DNA of 64,000 nt from positions 1,178,001 to 1,242,000 of the forward strand of contig NZ_NEVQ01000013.1 in assembly GCF_002261185.1 (NCBI RefSeq). Direction: 5' to 3'. Position numbers and translations under genes: made by a program. Position 1 is the first letter of the stretch. Each line of letters begins with the position of its first letter. This document shows positions 17,839 through 26,927 of the stretch, in pieces. The notes below the pieces were generated by a model. It made no database searches. It worked only from the letters and a program-made list of their open reading frames with translations, and was not told the DNA's origin. This DNA comes from Bordetella genomosp. 4. GTDB lineage: Bacteria > Pseudomonadota > Gammaproteobacteria > Burkholderiales > Burkholderiaceae_B.

Positions 17839-20085
17839 CTATGCGCGCATCAAGTCGACCAACCGGGACATGATTGCTCTGTCTCGCATCTTGGTTGCAT
17901 GTCCGAGTGCGTCCCGGAGATCTGCCCCTAGAGACAGCAATACCTGCGCCACGTCATCCTGCTTTTGTACAAGAGCCTCCACTAGTGCCACAGCGGTATT
18001 AGTCCCCAGGGACACCAGTCGTTTCGCCACTTCGATCTCGGCATTCGAAATCGCAGACACTAAAGTTTTCGGAGTGTCTACACCGGCTCCGATCAACACC
18101 CTCATCAGGTCGCTATTGTTCCCTGCAACCGCACGGATCAGCTCACGCTGCCCGTCAGTAATCGCCGGGATAAACTGCTTCACTCTCGACGGTTCGCCAC
18201 GCTCTGCCAGATATTTGAGAGTTTTAAAGACGTCGAGTCTTTCCCTCTGGATGAGAGCCTGAGCCAAACGGTTCCCTGTCGGCCTCATCAGCAGGTTTGC
18301 CAACACAATACTTTCATCGCAACCTGCGCGAATCAAGAAAGACAGGCGATCAAGATTATTGCTGTCCGTAGCGTCAACAATGGCATGATGGGGCTCTGCG
18401 CCCGCATCCAACAACAATCGCGCCAACGGCAAACACTTCAGCCTGGTCAACAGCATGAGCGCCTCTCCGGCAGCAGTCTCATCGGCATGCACCAGCTCGT
18501 TGATCAGCGCCCAATCGACGTTCCCAAGCGCGTGCAGCAACTCGGAAAAATTGCGGCGATCGTCCCCGGCATTCTTTGTCATCCCTTGGACGATCGTCTT
18601 GTACTCTTTTCCTTTAGGGCTGGCGATGTAGTCCTGAGCCACGATAAGCTTTGATGCCAGCGTAGCATCGGCATAGCCGGACCGCGCCATCTGCTGGCTC
18701 GTCTGGACCACCTCGTTATACGCCTGCGCCAGCGTAATCTCCAGATCGGCACGCTCAGGCACAGGAGCGTACAAGAGCGCGTCATTAATCGGTGCCTTGG
18801 CGGCAATCAATATTTTGGCCTCGGTTTTCTTGCCCTCCTTGGCCATGTCATACAAGGTCGAGGCAGAATCGACGCCAAGCGCAATCAACGTGCCTAGTGG
18901 TTCGATCTCGTCCGGGTGATCGACGGCGCCCATCGTCAGCGTTCGCACTAGCCCTGAGACGTTTGCGCCGGCGCGAATCAATAATTTCGCGTCATCTTTG
19001 ACCCCGAGCGTAAGCTGCTGGAACAGGAAATCGTGTACATCGACGCCCTCATCAATCAACAGTTTCACGGCGTCCTGACAGCGGCTCGCAGTCAAGGCTT
19101 TCAACACCTGCGTTTTGTCCAACTTGTCACTGATCGACGCTTCACCGAGCAACAACCGTACGGCCTTCACATCACCGTTTTTAGCCTGATTGATCAACGT
19201 GCTTTCAGCCTTGACGCCTGATTTCACTAACAGGCTCATAGCCTGGAGACCATGAGCCTCTGCGGCACGCATCAGCGCTTGCTCTCCTGTCGCGCCGAGC
19301 AGCAACAATGCGCGCACCGCCTCGACACTGTTGGCCGCGACAGCATGGCTCAACGCCGAGAATAGGTCGACGCCCGCTGAAATCAGGTGGCGCACAGCCT
19401 TTCCACACGCGGGCGACAGTGGGGAATGCTGTTCCAACATGCGCATCAGCACAAACGAAGCATCCACACCCGCATCCATCAATGTCTTTACTTTGACTGT
19501 ATCTCCCTCTTCACAAGCACGACGCAGTGCGGCATGCTGCCCGGCAAATAGTTTTTCAAAACCTAGAAGGCCAACTTTGAGCGCCCACGTATGCGCGGCA
19601 GCGACGTCTCCCTTCGTCGCAATCAATAGCAGTGCATTCGCGTACGTGTCGTCCTTTTGCGTGTCGCCCTCAACACTCCTCCCGACCGGGGGAGTCCCGC
19701 CCATCTCGATCAGAACTTTGATCAGCCGTAGATTTCGGGTATCTGCAGCAAGCCGTTCTACCGCAAGCGTCAGCGGTGTATGGCCGTCCCTGTTCACTGC
19801 ATGGATCGCAACGCTCATGTCGCTACGCGGATTTTCCAATAGCGCGATCGCGATACCGATTTTGCCTAGCGCGATGGCCAGATGAAGAGGGGTTTGTCCC
19901 TGGCTATCGACTGCCGACATATCGAACTGGAAACGAGCCAAGGCATCACGAACCGCATTCGGGGCGCCCTGCTCGATCATCGAAAACAACGCGTCAGGAG
20001 GCGGGGGCACGTCTGTTGGCGTAAGAGATCCGTAGATCTGGCCCGTTTCGGAAATTCTGGGAGGATTGTATTGTTCAGTCTGCAC
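17839..20085 (-). CDS. Large ankyrin-repeat protein
   Basis: This 748-residue protein is built mostly of ankyrin repeats. Clear examples are AVDSQGQTPLHLAIALGKIGIAIALLEN, NRDGHTPLTLAVERLAADTRNLRLIKVLIEMGG and AVAANSVEAVRALLLLGATGEQALMRAAE. Later repeats are degenerate. There is no signal peptide, membrane span or enzymatic domain; the proline-rich N-terminus (PTDVPPPPDAL) is flexible. The base composition looks less GC-rich than its neighbours and the codon use is mixed, which hints at acquisition. Ankyrin proteins bind other proteins; some are secreted effectors, but nothing here proves secretion. It stands alone. Confidence 0.85.
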   Translation of the reverse strand: MQTEQYNPPRISETGQIYGSLTPTDVPPPPDALFSMIEQGAPNAVRDALARFQFDMSAVDSQGQTPLHLAIALGKIGIAIALLENPRSDMSVAIHAVNRDGHTPLTLAVERLAADTRNLRLIKVLIEMGGTPPVGRSVEGDTQKDDTYANALLLIATKGDVAAAHTWALKVGLLGFEKLFAGQHAALRRACEEGDTVKVKTLMDAGVDASFVLMRMLEQHSPLSPACGKAVRHLISAGVDLFSALSHAVAANSVEAVRALLLLGATGEQALMRAAEAHGLQAMSLLVKSGVKAESTLINQAKNGDVKAVRLLLGEASISDKLDKTQVLKALTASRCQDAVKLLIDEGVDVHDFLFQQLTLGVKDDAKLLIRAGANVSGLVRTLTMGAVDHPDEIEPLGTLIALGVDSASTLYDMAKEGKKTEAKILIAAKAPINDALLYAPVPERADLEITLAQAYNEVVQTSQQMARSGYADATLASKLIVAQDYIASPKGKEYKTIVQGMTKNAGDDRRNFSELLHALGNVDWALINELVHADETAAGEALMLLTRLKCLPLARLLLDAGAEPHHAIVDATDSNNLDRLSFLIRAGCDESIVLANLLMRPTGNRLAQALIQRERLDVFKTLKYLAERGEPSRVKQFIPAITDGQRELIRAVAGNNSDLMRVLIGAGVDTPKTLVSAISNAEIEVAKRLVSLGTNTAVALVEALVQKQDDVAQVLLSLGADLRDALGHATKMRDRAIMSRLVDLMRA

Positions 20086-20248
20086 AGCTAGACACCTTTT
20101 TGCAATTGAGAATAATGTGCCGTCTGTTTTTATGGTTTTGAAATACTAGATGCAGAATCGGCCACTTTTCTAGGTGACGAGACATCAAAAGCGGTTCCGT
20201 TCAACAGTGAGCAAATGGATAAGCGCTGCAGCTCCGCAAAATAGAAAT
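20086..20248 (-). promoter_or_regulatory. Upstream region of the ankyrin gene
   Basis: AT-rich intergenic stretch reading into the ankyrin gene on the minus strand (GTTTTTATGGTTTTGAAATAC on the plus side). It probably holds its promoter. No defined boxes or repeats were recognised. Confidence 0.35.
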
Positions 20249-20306
20249 AGGACCGATCTCATAAGCGGATCGAATTCGCATTCGATCCACTCATAAGATC
20301 GGTCCT
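20249..20306 (-). terminator. Long hairpin 3' of ectD, probable terminator of ectRABCD
   Basis: Arms of 26 bases (20249-20274 and 20281-20306) enclose a six-base loop. Three positions differ. On the minus strand RNA all three are G-U pairs, while on the plus strand they are C-A or A-C mismatches. On the minus strand a T-rich stretch (ATTTCTATTTTG) follows. Both facts point to a minus-strand RNA structure, the direction of ectD, whose stop lies 102 bases away. Confidence 0.7.
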
Positions 20307-20339
20307 ACACACCTAACGCACAAGCCGAATATGGCGTTG

Positions 20340-20400
20340 ATTGACTCGTGCCATTCTTGGCACGAAGACGGGCGGCGGCATGATTGCCGCCGTCCCCGCA
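20340..20400 (-). repeat. Two short hairpins immediately after ectD
   Basis: CGTGCCA and TGGCACG form a 7-bp stem at 20347-20364, and GGCGGCA and TGCCGCC form another at about 20375-20392. They lie between the ectD stop and the long hairpin. They may protect the 3' end of the mRNA. No T-run follows either. Confidence 0.45.
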
Positions 20401-20407
20401 TATCACG

Positions 20408-21337
20408 CTACGACTCCACTAGCTTCAGCGCGTCCAACGGCGTCACCGCTTTGAATGCCTGGCGGGTCGCAATATGCTCCGGCCGAGGGTCCAATCCATA
20501 CTTCGGCGGATTCAGCGTGTTTTCCATGCTGTTGTAGACCATGAACACATTCGCGCGCGGCCACGGCGAAATATTGCTGTTCGAGCCATGCATGGTATTG
20601 CAGTCGAAGAACACCACCGAGCCAGCCTTGGCCGTCATGGTACGAATGCCACCCTGCTCCACCAGCAACTGCAGGCTGACGGCGTCGGGCACACCGTATT
20701 CCTGTTTTTTCAGCGACTGCTTGTAGTGCTCTTTCGGCGTTTCGCCCACGCATGAAATGAAATGGCGATGCGATCCTGGCACCAGCATCAGCGGGCCGTT
20801 GCATTCATTGTTGTCGCTCAGGAGTACCGAACAACTCAATGCGCGCATCGACGGCATGCCGTCTTCGACGTGCCAGGTTTCGAAGTCCGAATGCCAGTAG
20901 AACTCTTTGCCTTTGAAGCCTGGCTTCATATTGGCGCGCGACTGGTGGATGTATACCTCGGATCCCAATAACTGACGCGCGACATTGGCCAGACGCGGAT
21001 CGCGGGTCAGACGTCCCAACATGGCGTTGAGCACGTGGACACGAAAGATCGAACGCACGGCATTGCTGCCGGGCTCGGTGATGGATTCCTCGCGGCGTAC
21101 GATCGCCGGATCGCGCGTCATGCGGTCGACTTCGGCAATCAGCGCCTGGACCTCTGCCTCGGAAAATACATTTTCCAGCAAGAGGAAGCCATCGCGGTCA
21201 TAGCTTTCAACTTGTTCGGCCGACAACGCGTCGGCGTAGGTACCATCGCCATACACCACAGGGTCTTGGCGGGCGATGATGGCTGAGCTGCGATCCGTAC
21301 GCGAGGCGTACGGATCCTGTGCAGGTGAGATCATCAT
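20408..21337 (-). CDS. ectD: Ectoine hydroxylase
   Basis: The 309-residue Fe(II)/2-oxoglutarate dioxygenase converts ectoine to 5-hydroxyectoine. The EctD signature is present: FYWHSDFETWHVEDGMPSMR with His149 and Asp151, and the second His in NTMHGSNSN (His250). QSRANMKPGFKGKEF and GPLMLVPGSHRHFISC complete the substrate pocket. AGGAGG stands before two consecutive ATGs (21337 and 21334). It is the last gene of ectRABCD, 107 bases after ectC. Confidence 0.97.
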   Translation of the reverse strand: MMISPAQDPYASRTDRSSAIIARQDPVVYGDGTYADALSAEQVESYDRDGFLLLENVFSEAEVQALIAEVDRMTRDPAIVRREESITEPGSNAVRSIFRVHVLNAMLGRLTRDPRLANVARQLLGSEVYIHQSRANMKPGFKGKEFYWHSDFETWHVEDGMPSMRALSCSVLLSDNNECNGPLMLVPGSHRHFISCVGETPKEHYKQSLKKQEYGVPDAVSLQLLVEQGGIRTMTAKAGSVVFFDCNTMHGSNSNISPWPRANVFMVYNSMENTLNPPKYGLDPRPEHIATRQAFKAVTPLDALKLVES

Positions 21338-21444
21338 TAGCCTCCTAATTCGTTAATCACTGGGTTGATCGATGCGCCCTCGATCACCTGCCGTAGACAT
21401 CAGAATGCTGAGCTACGACTGGCGACCGTCGAACGACTGCTCGA

Positions 21445-21846
21445 TTACGCCGCTTCCGCCGTTGCGGGCAATGCATATACGCCATCGGCGTCGTGCACTT
21501 CCTGGCCCGTCAGCGGCGGATTGAACACGCAGATGACGCGCAACGGCTCTTTTCCGCCGCACAGCCAGTGCTCGTCGTTTTCGTTCAGGGCGTAGACCAC
21601 ACCAGGGCCCAAGTCGTATTTTTTGCCGTCGGCGATGGTTTCGATAGAGCCATCGCCCTCGATGCACCACACCGCTTCAAGATGGTTCTTGTAGTGGATG
21701 TGGGTCCGTCCGCCCGGAAAAATGGTGGTCTCGTGAAACGAAAACCCCATTCCGTCCTTCTTCAGCAGCACACGGCGGCTGACCCAGGTGTCGGTCCGGA
21801 CTTCGTCTTGGGTTCCGATCACATCTTTCACATTGCGTACGATCAT
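21445..21846 (-). CDS. ectC: L-ectoine synthase
   Basis: The 133-residue cupin closes N-gamma-acetyl-diaminobutyrate to ectoine. It starts MIVRNVKDVIGTQDEVRTDTW, then GMGFSFHETTIFPGGRTHIHYKNHLEAVWCIEGDGSIE, with the cupin metal and substrate residues, and GVVYALNENDEHWLCGGKEPLRVICVFNPPLTGQEVHD. Its start overlaps the ectB stop by four bases, so translation is coupled; GGAGGAAAA lies inside ectB. Confidence 0.97.
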   Translation of the reverse strand: MIVRNVKDVIGTQDEVRTDTWVSRRVLLKKDGMGFSFHETTIFPGGRTHIHYKNHLEAVWCIEGDGSIETIADGKKYDLGPGVVYALNENDEHWLCGGKEPLRVICVFNPPLTGQEVHDADGVYALPATAEAA

Positions 21847-23150
21847 CGACGTTTTCCTCCAAATTTCAGAACACGGGCAGATTGCCCAGACTCGCCCAGC
21901 GCTTCGGCCACAGAGGCCTCGATCGTTTCGAGACCGCGCGTGAGCAGCTCGTCTTCGATCGTCAGCGCCGGCAACAGCTTCAGGACTTCGTCCTGCGCCC
22001 CCGAGGTCTCGATCACGACACCACGTTTAAAGGCTTGCTGCGCAATACGGTTGGCCAGTGCCGGCTCGGCAGTGGCGACCAGACCTTGAATCAGGCCGCG
22101 GCCGCGCACGGCCAGACCTGCATTGGGATAGCTGTGTGCCAGGTTTTCCAGCCAATCCCGCACCAGACGCTCTTTGCGCTGGACTTCGCTGGCAAACGCA
22201 TCGCTGGCCCAGTAGGAATCCAGCGCCTGAGTCGCCGTGACGAATGCCAGGTTGTTGCCGCGGAACGTGCCGCTATGCGCGCCGGGTTTCCAGATGTCCA
22301 GCTCAGGGCGCATCAGGACCAGCGACATGGGCAGGCCAAAGCCCGACAGCGATTTCGACAGCGTGATGATGTCGGGGCGAATCCCGGCCGACTCAAAGCT
22401 GAAGAAGTTGCCCGTACGGCCGCAACCGACTTGAATGTCATCGACGATCAGCAGCATGTCATGACGGCGGCAGAGCTTTTCCAACTCTTTCAACCAACGC
22501 AGGGTAGCGACGTTGACACCGCCCTCGCCCTGTACCGTTTCGACAATCACGCCAGCCGGCTTGTCCAAGCCGCTGCTGGGATCGTCAAGCATGCGTTCGA
22601 GGTAAGCGATGGTGTCGACGTCGGGACCAAAATAACCGTCATAAGGCATGAACGTCGTATTGCCCAAGGCATAGCCGGCCGCATCGCGGAACTTCATATT
22701 GGCGGTCGCCGCCAATGAGCCGCCGCTGACGCCATGGAACCCATGGGTGAACGAAATGATGTTGGAGCGGCCTTTGACTTGGCGGGCAATCTTCAGCGCC
22801 GCCTCAACCGCGTTGGTACCGGTGGGGCCGGTGAACTGCAAGGTGTATTGCCAATTGCGCGGCTTGAGCAGCACGCGATCGACGGTCTCGAGGAATTGTT
22901 TCTTGGCGCTGGTGGCCATGTCCAGGCCATGCACCACGCCATCCGATTCCAGATACTCGAGCAGTTTCTCTTTGAAGACAGGGTTGTTATGCCCGTAGTT
23001 CAGCGTCCCTGCACCGCTGAAGAAATCGATGTATTCACCGCCCTCTTCGTCGATCAGGAGCGAGCCGCGCGCCTGGCTGAATATGACCGGAAACGACCGG
23101 ATGTAGCCACGCACTTCCGACTCCATCCGGTCAAAAATTTTCAAGTCCAT
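21843..23150 (-). CDS. ectB: Diaminobutyrate-2-oxoglutarate transaminase
   Basis: The protein has 435 residues, slightly longer than most EctB. It makes L-2,4-diaminobutyrate from aspartate semialdehyde, with glutamate as amino donor. Class III aminotransferase motifs are clear: FTGPTGTNAVEAALKIARQV, ETVQGEGGVNVA, LLIVDDIQVGCGRTGNFFSFE and ITLSKSLSGFGLPMS with the PLP lysine. An Arg/Gly/Lys-rich tail extends past the usual end. It lies 108 bases after ectA and overlaps ectC. Confidence 0.97.
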   Translation of the reverse strand: MDLKIFDRMESEVRGYIRSFPVIFSQARGSLLIDEEGGEYIDFFSGAGTLNYGHNNPVFKEKLLEYLESDGVVHGLDMATSAKKQFLETVDRVLLKPRNWQYTLQFTGPTGTNAVEAALKIARQVKGRSNIISFTHGFHGVSGGSLAATANMKFRDAAGYALGNTTFMPYDGYFGPDVDTIAYLERMLDDPSSGLDKPAGVIVETVQGEGGVNVATLRWLKELEKLCRRHDMLLIVDDIQVGCGRTGNFFSFESAGIRPDIITLSKSLSGFGLPMSLVLMRPELDIWKPGAHSGTFRGNNLAFVTATQALDSYWASDAFASEVQRKERLVRDWLENLAHSYPNAGLAVRGRGLIQGLVATAEPALANRIAQQAFKRGVVIETSGAQDEVLKLLPALTIEDELLTRGLETIEASVAEALGESGQSARVLKFGGKRR

Positions 23151-23258
23151 AGAATCCTCCCTTCATCTCGTGAATTGACAGACACAGCCGCACCGATGCC
23201 ACAGAAGGCATTCGGGCAACACTGCGTCCCGGTTCCAATAGACCGCAAACACACTCCC

Positions 23259-23819
23259 CTATTGGGGCGGCAGTGTGAACGGGCCTATCTTCAACAACAT
23301 CTCGTCGTCATGGTCTGCGCCACCGAACAACTGCCGATCAAAGAACGGCTGCTCGGAGACGTGCGCACCCAGCTCGCCGGCCAAGCCGGTGAACGTGCGG
23401 CGCGAGGCCTGGTTATCAGGACCTACCGTGGTTTCAAGATGACGAACATGCTTGAGCTCATCGCGTTGCAAGAGCTCTCGAAGCATGGCGCGGCCTAACC
23501 GTTGGCCGCGTGCTCGGGCGTGCACGGCAACCTGCCAGACGAAAATCACGTCGGGCCGGGTCGGCGGCACATATGCGGATATGAACCCATCGATGCGGCC
23601 GCCGGCACTCTCGGCTACCACACACGTGGCGCTGAAGTGCTCGCACAGCAACAGATAGGCATATAAAGAGTTGACATCGAGTGGCGGGCACTCGGAAACC
23701 AGACGGTGCAATGCGGCACCGTCGGTGCGACGCGGCTGCCTGAGTTGCAGACGCGATGATGAATTGGCCGGCTGAGCGGCCGAGGCTGGCAGAGAGGGGG
23801 TCAGGTCTTGCCCCCTCAT
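23259..23819 (-). CDS. ectA: Diaminobutyrate acetyltransferase
   Basis: The 186-residue GNAT enzyme transfers acetyl from acetyl-CoA to L-2,4-diaminobutyrate. EctA features are [45 protein letters not shown] and the acetyl-CoA loop [35 protein letters not shown] is near the end. The first 25 residues are a Ser/Pro-rich extension. The ATG overlaps the TGA of ectR (ATGA), so the regulator and the first enzyme are translationally coupled. Confidence 0.96.
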   Translation of the reverse strand: MRGQDLTPSLPASAAQPANSSSRLQLRQPRRTDGAALHRLVSECPPLDVNSLYAYLLLCEHFSATCVVAESAGGRIDGFISAYVPPTRPDVIFVWQVAVHARARGQRLGRAMLRELLQRDELKHVRHLETTVGPDNQASRRTFTGLAGELGAHVSEQPFFDRQLFGGADHDDEMLLKIGPFTLPPQ

Positions 23820-24361
23820 ACGACCAACCCCGACTCGGGCGGCGCACCGCCGGTGGGGACCTCGAGAATGGGCGAGGACACATCGCCATGCACTTCACTC
23901 ACATGGCCTTCTTGTTCCATTAGATTCACAATGCGCTCCAGCGCTAGGGTAATAGTGGCCTGCTCCAGTTCAGGCAAGGCATTCAGACCATCGGCCAGAT
24001 GCTTTTGCAGTGGCGACGGCGCCCCGGCCGCGAGATCGCGCCCCGCGTCGGTCGCGGTCACGAAAACAATACGGCGGTCTTCGCGGCCGCGTTCGCGGCG
24101 AACGAATCCCTTGTCCTCGAGGCGGTCCAGAATGCCTACCACGGTACTGGGGCTGACGTGGATTTCTCGGCTGATCGCCGTCGCCGTCAGGGGGCCATTG
24201 GCTATGACCGTGCGCAGGCACATCAACTGCGGCGCGGTGATGTGACTCACGGCGGCCAGTTGGCGCGAATGCAGCGCAATCGAGCGCGTGATGCGGCGCA
24301 AGGCACGCAAAATGCGCAGGTCGTACTGCTGTGACGGATCGGGCGTAGGTACGGTGTTCAT
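23816..24361 (-). CDS. ectR: EctR-type MarR regulator of ectoine synthesis
   Basis: The 181-residue MarR protein has a winged helix: [63 protein letters not shown]. EctR proteins repress the ect operon at low salt. Here ectR is the first gene of the operon, on the same strand and overlapping ectA by four bases. Repressor and enzymes would then share a promoter, so autoregulation is likely. The C-terminal [15 protein letters not shown] tail is disordered. Confidence 0.92.
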   Translation of the reverse strand: MNTVPTPDPSQQYDLRILRALRRITRSIALHSRQLAAVSHITAPQLMCLRTVIANGPLTATAISREIHVSPSTVVGILDRLEDKGFVRRERGREDRRIVFVTATDAGRDLAAGAPSPLQKHLADGLNALPELEQATITLALERIVNLMEQEGHVSEVHGDVSSPILEVPTGGAPPESGLVV

Positions 24362-24730
24362 GACTGAAAATAGTTCAGCAGGATTAATTTCTACTCAAAT
24401 GATTCTACCCAGATAATATGCGGATGAGCCGACATGGTCAACCCGTGCTATCCAGAAAAAATGAAGAAATAAGCTCATATTTACAGAAGATAAAGAAAAA
24501 TATGAACTTTTTTATTTTCCCCCGGGAAAAGAATTCGTACGAATCGGACGGGAGAGACGCCGTGATTGCCCTGGAAAAGATGTGCGATTCAAGGGTTTCA
24601 GACACAGTCCAACGACAGAAAGCTATCGGGGCGCTCCTCAGGAATACCCTGATTGCAAAAAAAACAAACGTTTTCTACATTTCACATCCGTTCTCATGTG
24701 TTTTTTTGCGTAGCGGGCCGCCGTTCTTTC
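24362..24730. promoter_or_regulatory. Divergent promoter region ectR / RpiR regulator
   Basis: 369 bases, clearly AT-rich (24455-24540). It holds two palindromes: TTTTCCCCCGGGAAAA (24515-24530) and ATTCGTACGAAT (24533-24544), side by side. They could be operators for the RpiR regulator or another protein. An open frame from 24418 crosses the region but has no family resemblance or good ribosome site, so I do not call a gene. Confidence 0.45.
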
Positions 24731-25672
24731 ATGCCTCCTCCTTCTGCCCCACCGTTGGTATTGCAGCGCCTGCAAAGCCTCTTGGACCAATTGCCGCCTG
24801 AGCTGCGGCGGGCGGCGCATTGGGTGGTGGATCATCCCGCCGAGGTCAGCCTGTGGTCCATGCGGCGCCAAGCCCAGGGCGTGGGTGTTGCACCAGCCAC
24901 TATGCTGCGGCTGGCGCGCGCGGCAGGATACGACAGCTACGAGGCCTTTCGGGCGCCGTTTCAGGCAGCCTTGGCCGGCGAACGTCCTAGCACACTGCGT
25001 GAACGCGCTGCGGAACTGCAGGCGACTCAAGACCAAAACAATGTGCCAGGCCACGACAGGCTGACCGAGATACAAGCCGACGCCATCGAATCTATCGTCT
25101 CGGTAAACAGCCCGGCGACATTCGATGCCGCGGTCAAGACCTTGCTCACGGCGCGTCACGTCGGGTTTTTGGGCACGCGATCGGCCTTTGGCATTGCGTT
25201 TCAAATGCACTATGCCTATCAACTGGTACGACCCAACAGCATATTGATTGATGGACTGGGGGGCTTGCAGGCCGAGGCCATCGACAACCTGTGCGAGGGC
25301 GATGCGTTGATTGCCATTTCGCAAGCGCCCTACCCATCTGCCACAGTTCGTCTGGCGCGCCTGGCGGCTCAGCAGCGCGTGGCCATCATTGCTTTGACCG
25401 ACACCCCCTTGTCCCCCCTGGCCGCGGATGCCCGACACGTCCTGACGTTTGATCGCGCAGATCGCGAACAGGTCGGACAGCGGCCCGCGCGTCGAGGCCC
25501 GGGTTCGTTTTTCCATACGACGGCAGGACTACTGGGATTGGCCGAACACCTCATTGCCCGCCTCACTGCCCGCGGCGGTGAGGCGGTATTGAATCGACTG
25601 AGTGAAATCGAAGCACGTATGCATGCCGACAAAGTGTTTTGGTCGGCATCTGCCGCAGCACCGGATCGTTAA
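24731..25672 (+). CDS. MurR/RpiR-family regulator with SIS domain
   Basis: From the ATG at 24731 the protein has 313 residues. The N-terminal HTH_6 domain reads [58 protein letters not shown]. The SIS domain (about residues 120-260) holds [23 protein letters not shown] and [40 protein letters not shown]. RpiR proteins sense phosphorylated sugars or related metabolites. It precedes a TAXI-TRAP transporter on the same strand (115 bases) and is its likely regulator, although TRAP substrates are usually acids. Confidence 0.88.
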   Translation: MPPPSAPPLVLQRLQSLLDQLPPELRRAAHWVVDHPAEVSLWSMRRQAQGVGVAPATMLRLARAAGYDSYEAFRAPFQAALAGERPSTLRERAAELQATQDQNNVPGHDRLTEIQADAIESIVSVNSPATFDAAVKTLLTARHVGFLGTRSAFGIAFQMHYAYQLVRPNSILIDGLGGLQAEAIDNLCEGDALIAISQAPYPSATVRLARLAAQQRVAIIALTDTPLSPLAADARHVLTFDRADREQVGQRPARRGPGSFFHTTAGLLGLAEHLIARLTARGGEAVLNRLSEIEARMHADKVFWSASAAAPDR

Positions 25673-25787
25673 CTATTACGCGGCTTCGGAACATCCGGCG
25701 CCGCAGCCATCGCGCACCCTGGCTCGGGTGCATCATTTGCCGGAACACCGGCGGTTTTCACGGGGAAAATCCTCAAAAGGAGTTTGT

Positions 25788-26795
25788 ATGCGTCAGTTCG
25801 TCAAACCCACTTTGGACAACAAAAGAAAAACTGGGGCTCTGGCCGCCATGTGCGCCGCAATGGCCTTGGCGTTTGCCGCGCCGTCGCCCGCCTCGGCACA
25901 GCAGAAATTCGTCAGCATCGGCACCGGCGGCGTGACGGGGGTGTATTACGCCGCGGGCGGGTCGATTTGCCGTCTGGTCAACAAAGACCGCTCATCGCAC
26001 GGCGTGCGCTGCTCGGTCGAGTCCACCGGCGGGTCAGTGTTCAACGTCAACACCATCAAAGCCGGCGAACTGGATCTGGGCGTCGTGCAATCCGATGTCG
26101 GCTACAACGCCTACAACGGCGTCGGTCAATTCAAAGATGCCGGCAAATTCGAAAAACTGCGCTCGGTGTTTTCGATCCACCCGGAACCGTTCACAGTCGT
26201 AGCTCGCAAAGAAGCCAACATCAAGTCGTTTGAAGATTTCAAAGGCAAGCGCTTCAACGTGGGCAATCCAGGCTCGGGCACGCGCGCCTCCATGGAAGAA
26301 CTGCTGGCCACGATGGGCTGGACGCTGAAAGACTTCTCGCTGGCCTCTGAACTGCGGCCCGACGAGCACGGCTCGGCACTGTGCGACGGCAAGATCGACG
26401 GCTTCTTCTATGGCGTCGGCCACCCGTCCGCCAACATCCAGGACCCGGCTACCACTTGCGGCGCGCAACTGGTGTCTTTGACCGGTCCTGCCGTGGATAA
26501 ATTGGTCGAGAAATATGCGTATTACGCGCACGCCACCATTCCGGGCGGGCTCTACCCAGGCAACCCCAATGACACCAAGACCTATGGCGTCACCGCGACC
26601 TTTGTGACCTCCGCCGACGTGCCGGAAGAAACGGTGTACGTGATCGTCAAAGCCGTCTTCGACAATCTGGAAGACTTCAAGAAGCTGCACCCTGCCTTTG
26701 CCCACCTGAAGGCAGAGGACATGGTCAAGAACGGCTTGTCGGCGCCGTTGCATCCCGGCGCCCAGAAGTACTTCAAAGAAAAAGGTCTGCTGTAA
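25788..26795 (+). CDS. TAXI-family TRAP transporter solute receptor
   Basis: The 335-residue protein starts at an ATG after AAAAGGAG. A signal peptide of about 37 residues ends ASA-QQ. The mature part starts [27 protein letters not shown], the TAXI hallmark. [42 protein letters not shown] and [21 protein letters not shown] follow. It binds a substrate in the periplasm for the membrane unit downstream. TAXI receptors often take glutamate, succinate or fumarate; the ligand here is unknown. Confidence 0.93.
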   Translation: MRQFVKPTLDNKRKTGALAAMCAAMALAFAAPSPASAQQKFVSIGTGGVTGVYYAAGGSICRLVNKDRSSHGVRCSVESTGGSVFNVNTIKAGELDLGVVQSDVGYNAYNGVGQFKDAGKFEKLRSVFSIHPEPFTVVARKEANIKSFEDFKGKRFNVGNPGSGTRASMEELLATMGWTLKDFSLASELRPDEHGSALCDGKIDGFFYGVGHPSANIQDPATTCGAQLVSLTGPAVDKLVEKYAYYAHATIPGGLYPGNPNDTKTYGVTATFVTSADVPEETVYVIVKAVFDNLEDFKKLHPAFAHLKAEDMVKNGLSAPLHPGAQKYFKEKGLL

Positions 26796-26801
26796 ATACG
26801 G

Positions 26802-26847
26802 ATACGGTCTCGGCGCGCGCGCTCAGCGCGTCGCCCCGAGACCGTAT
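26802..26847 (+). repeat. GC-rich hairpin between TRAP receptor and permease genes
   Basis: ATACGGTCTCGG at 26802-26813 pairs with CCGAGACCGTAT at 26836-26847, and the loop contains further GCGC self-pairing. No T-run follows. Such hairpins downstream of receptor genes often stabilise the receptor mRNA so it is made in excess over the permease. The role here is inferred from position. Confidence 0.65.
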
Positions 26848-26927
26848 TCAGCAATTCGCCTGGCTGCGTCCAAGACCTATCACATCGCGCATGCCTGCCA
26901 GGCAGATCAACCATGTAGGGGAATCCG

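Noticed and set aside
24418-24801. Plus-strand open frame of 127 codons before the RpiR gene
   Set aside because: It overlaps the RpiR start in another frame, has no good ribosome site, and its Lys/Phe/Ser-rich start reflects AT-rich promoter DNA.
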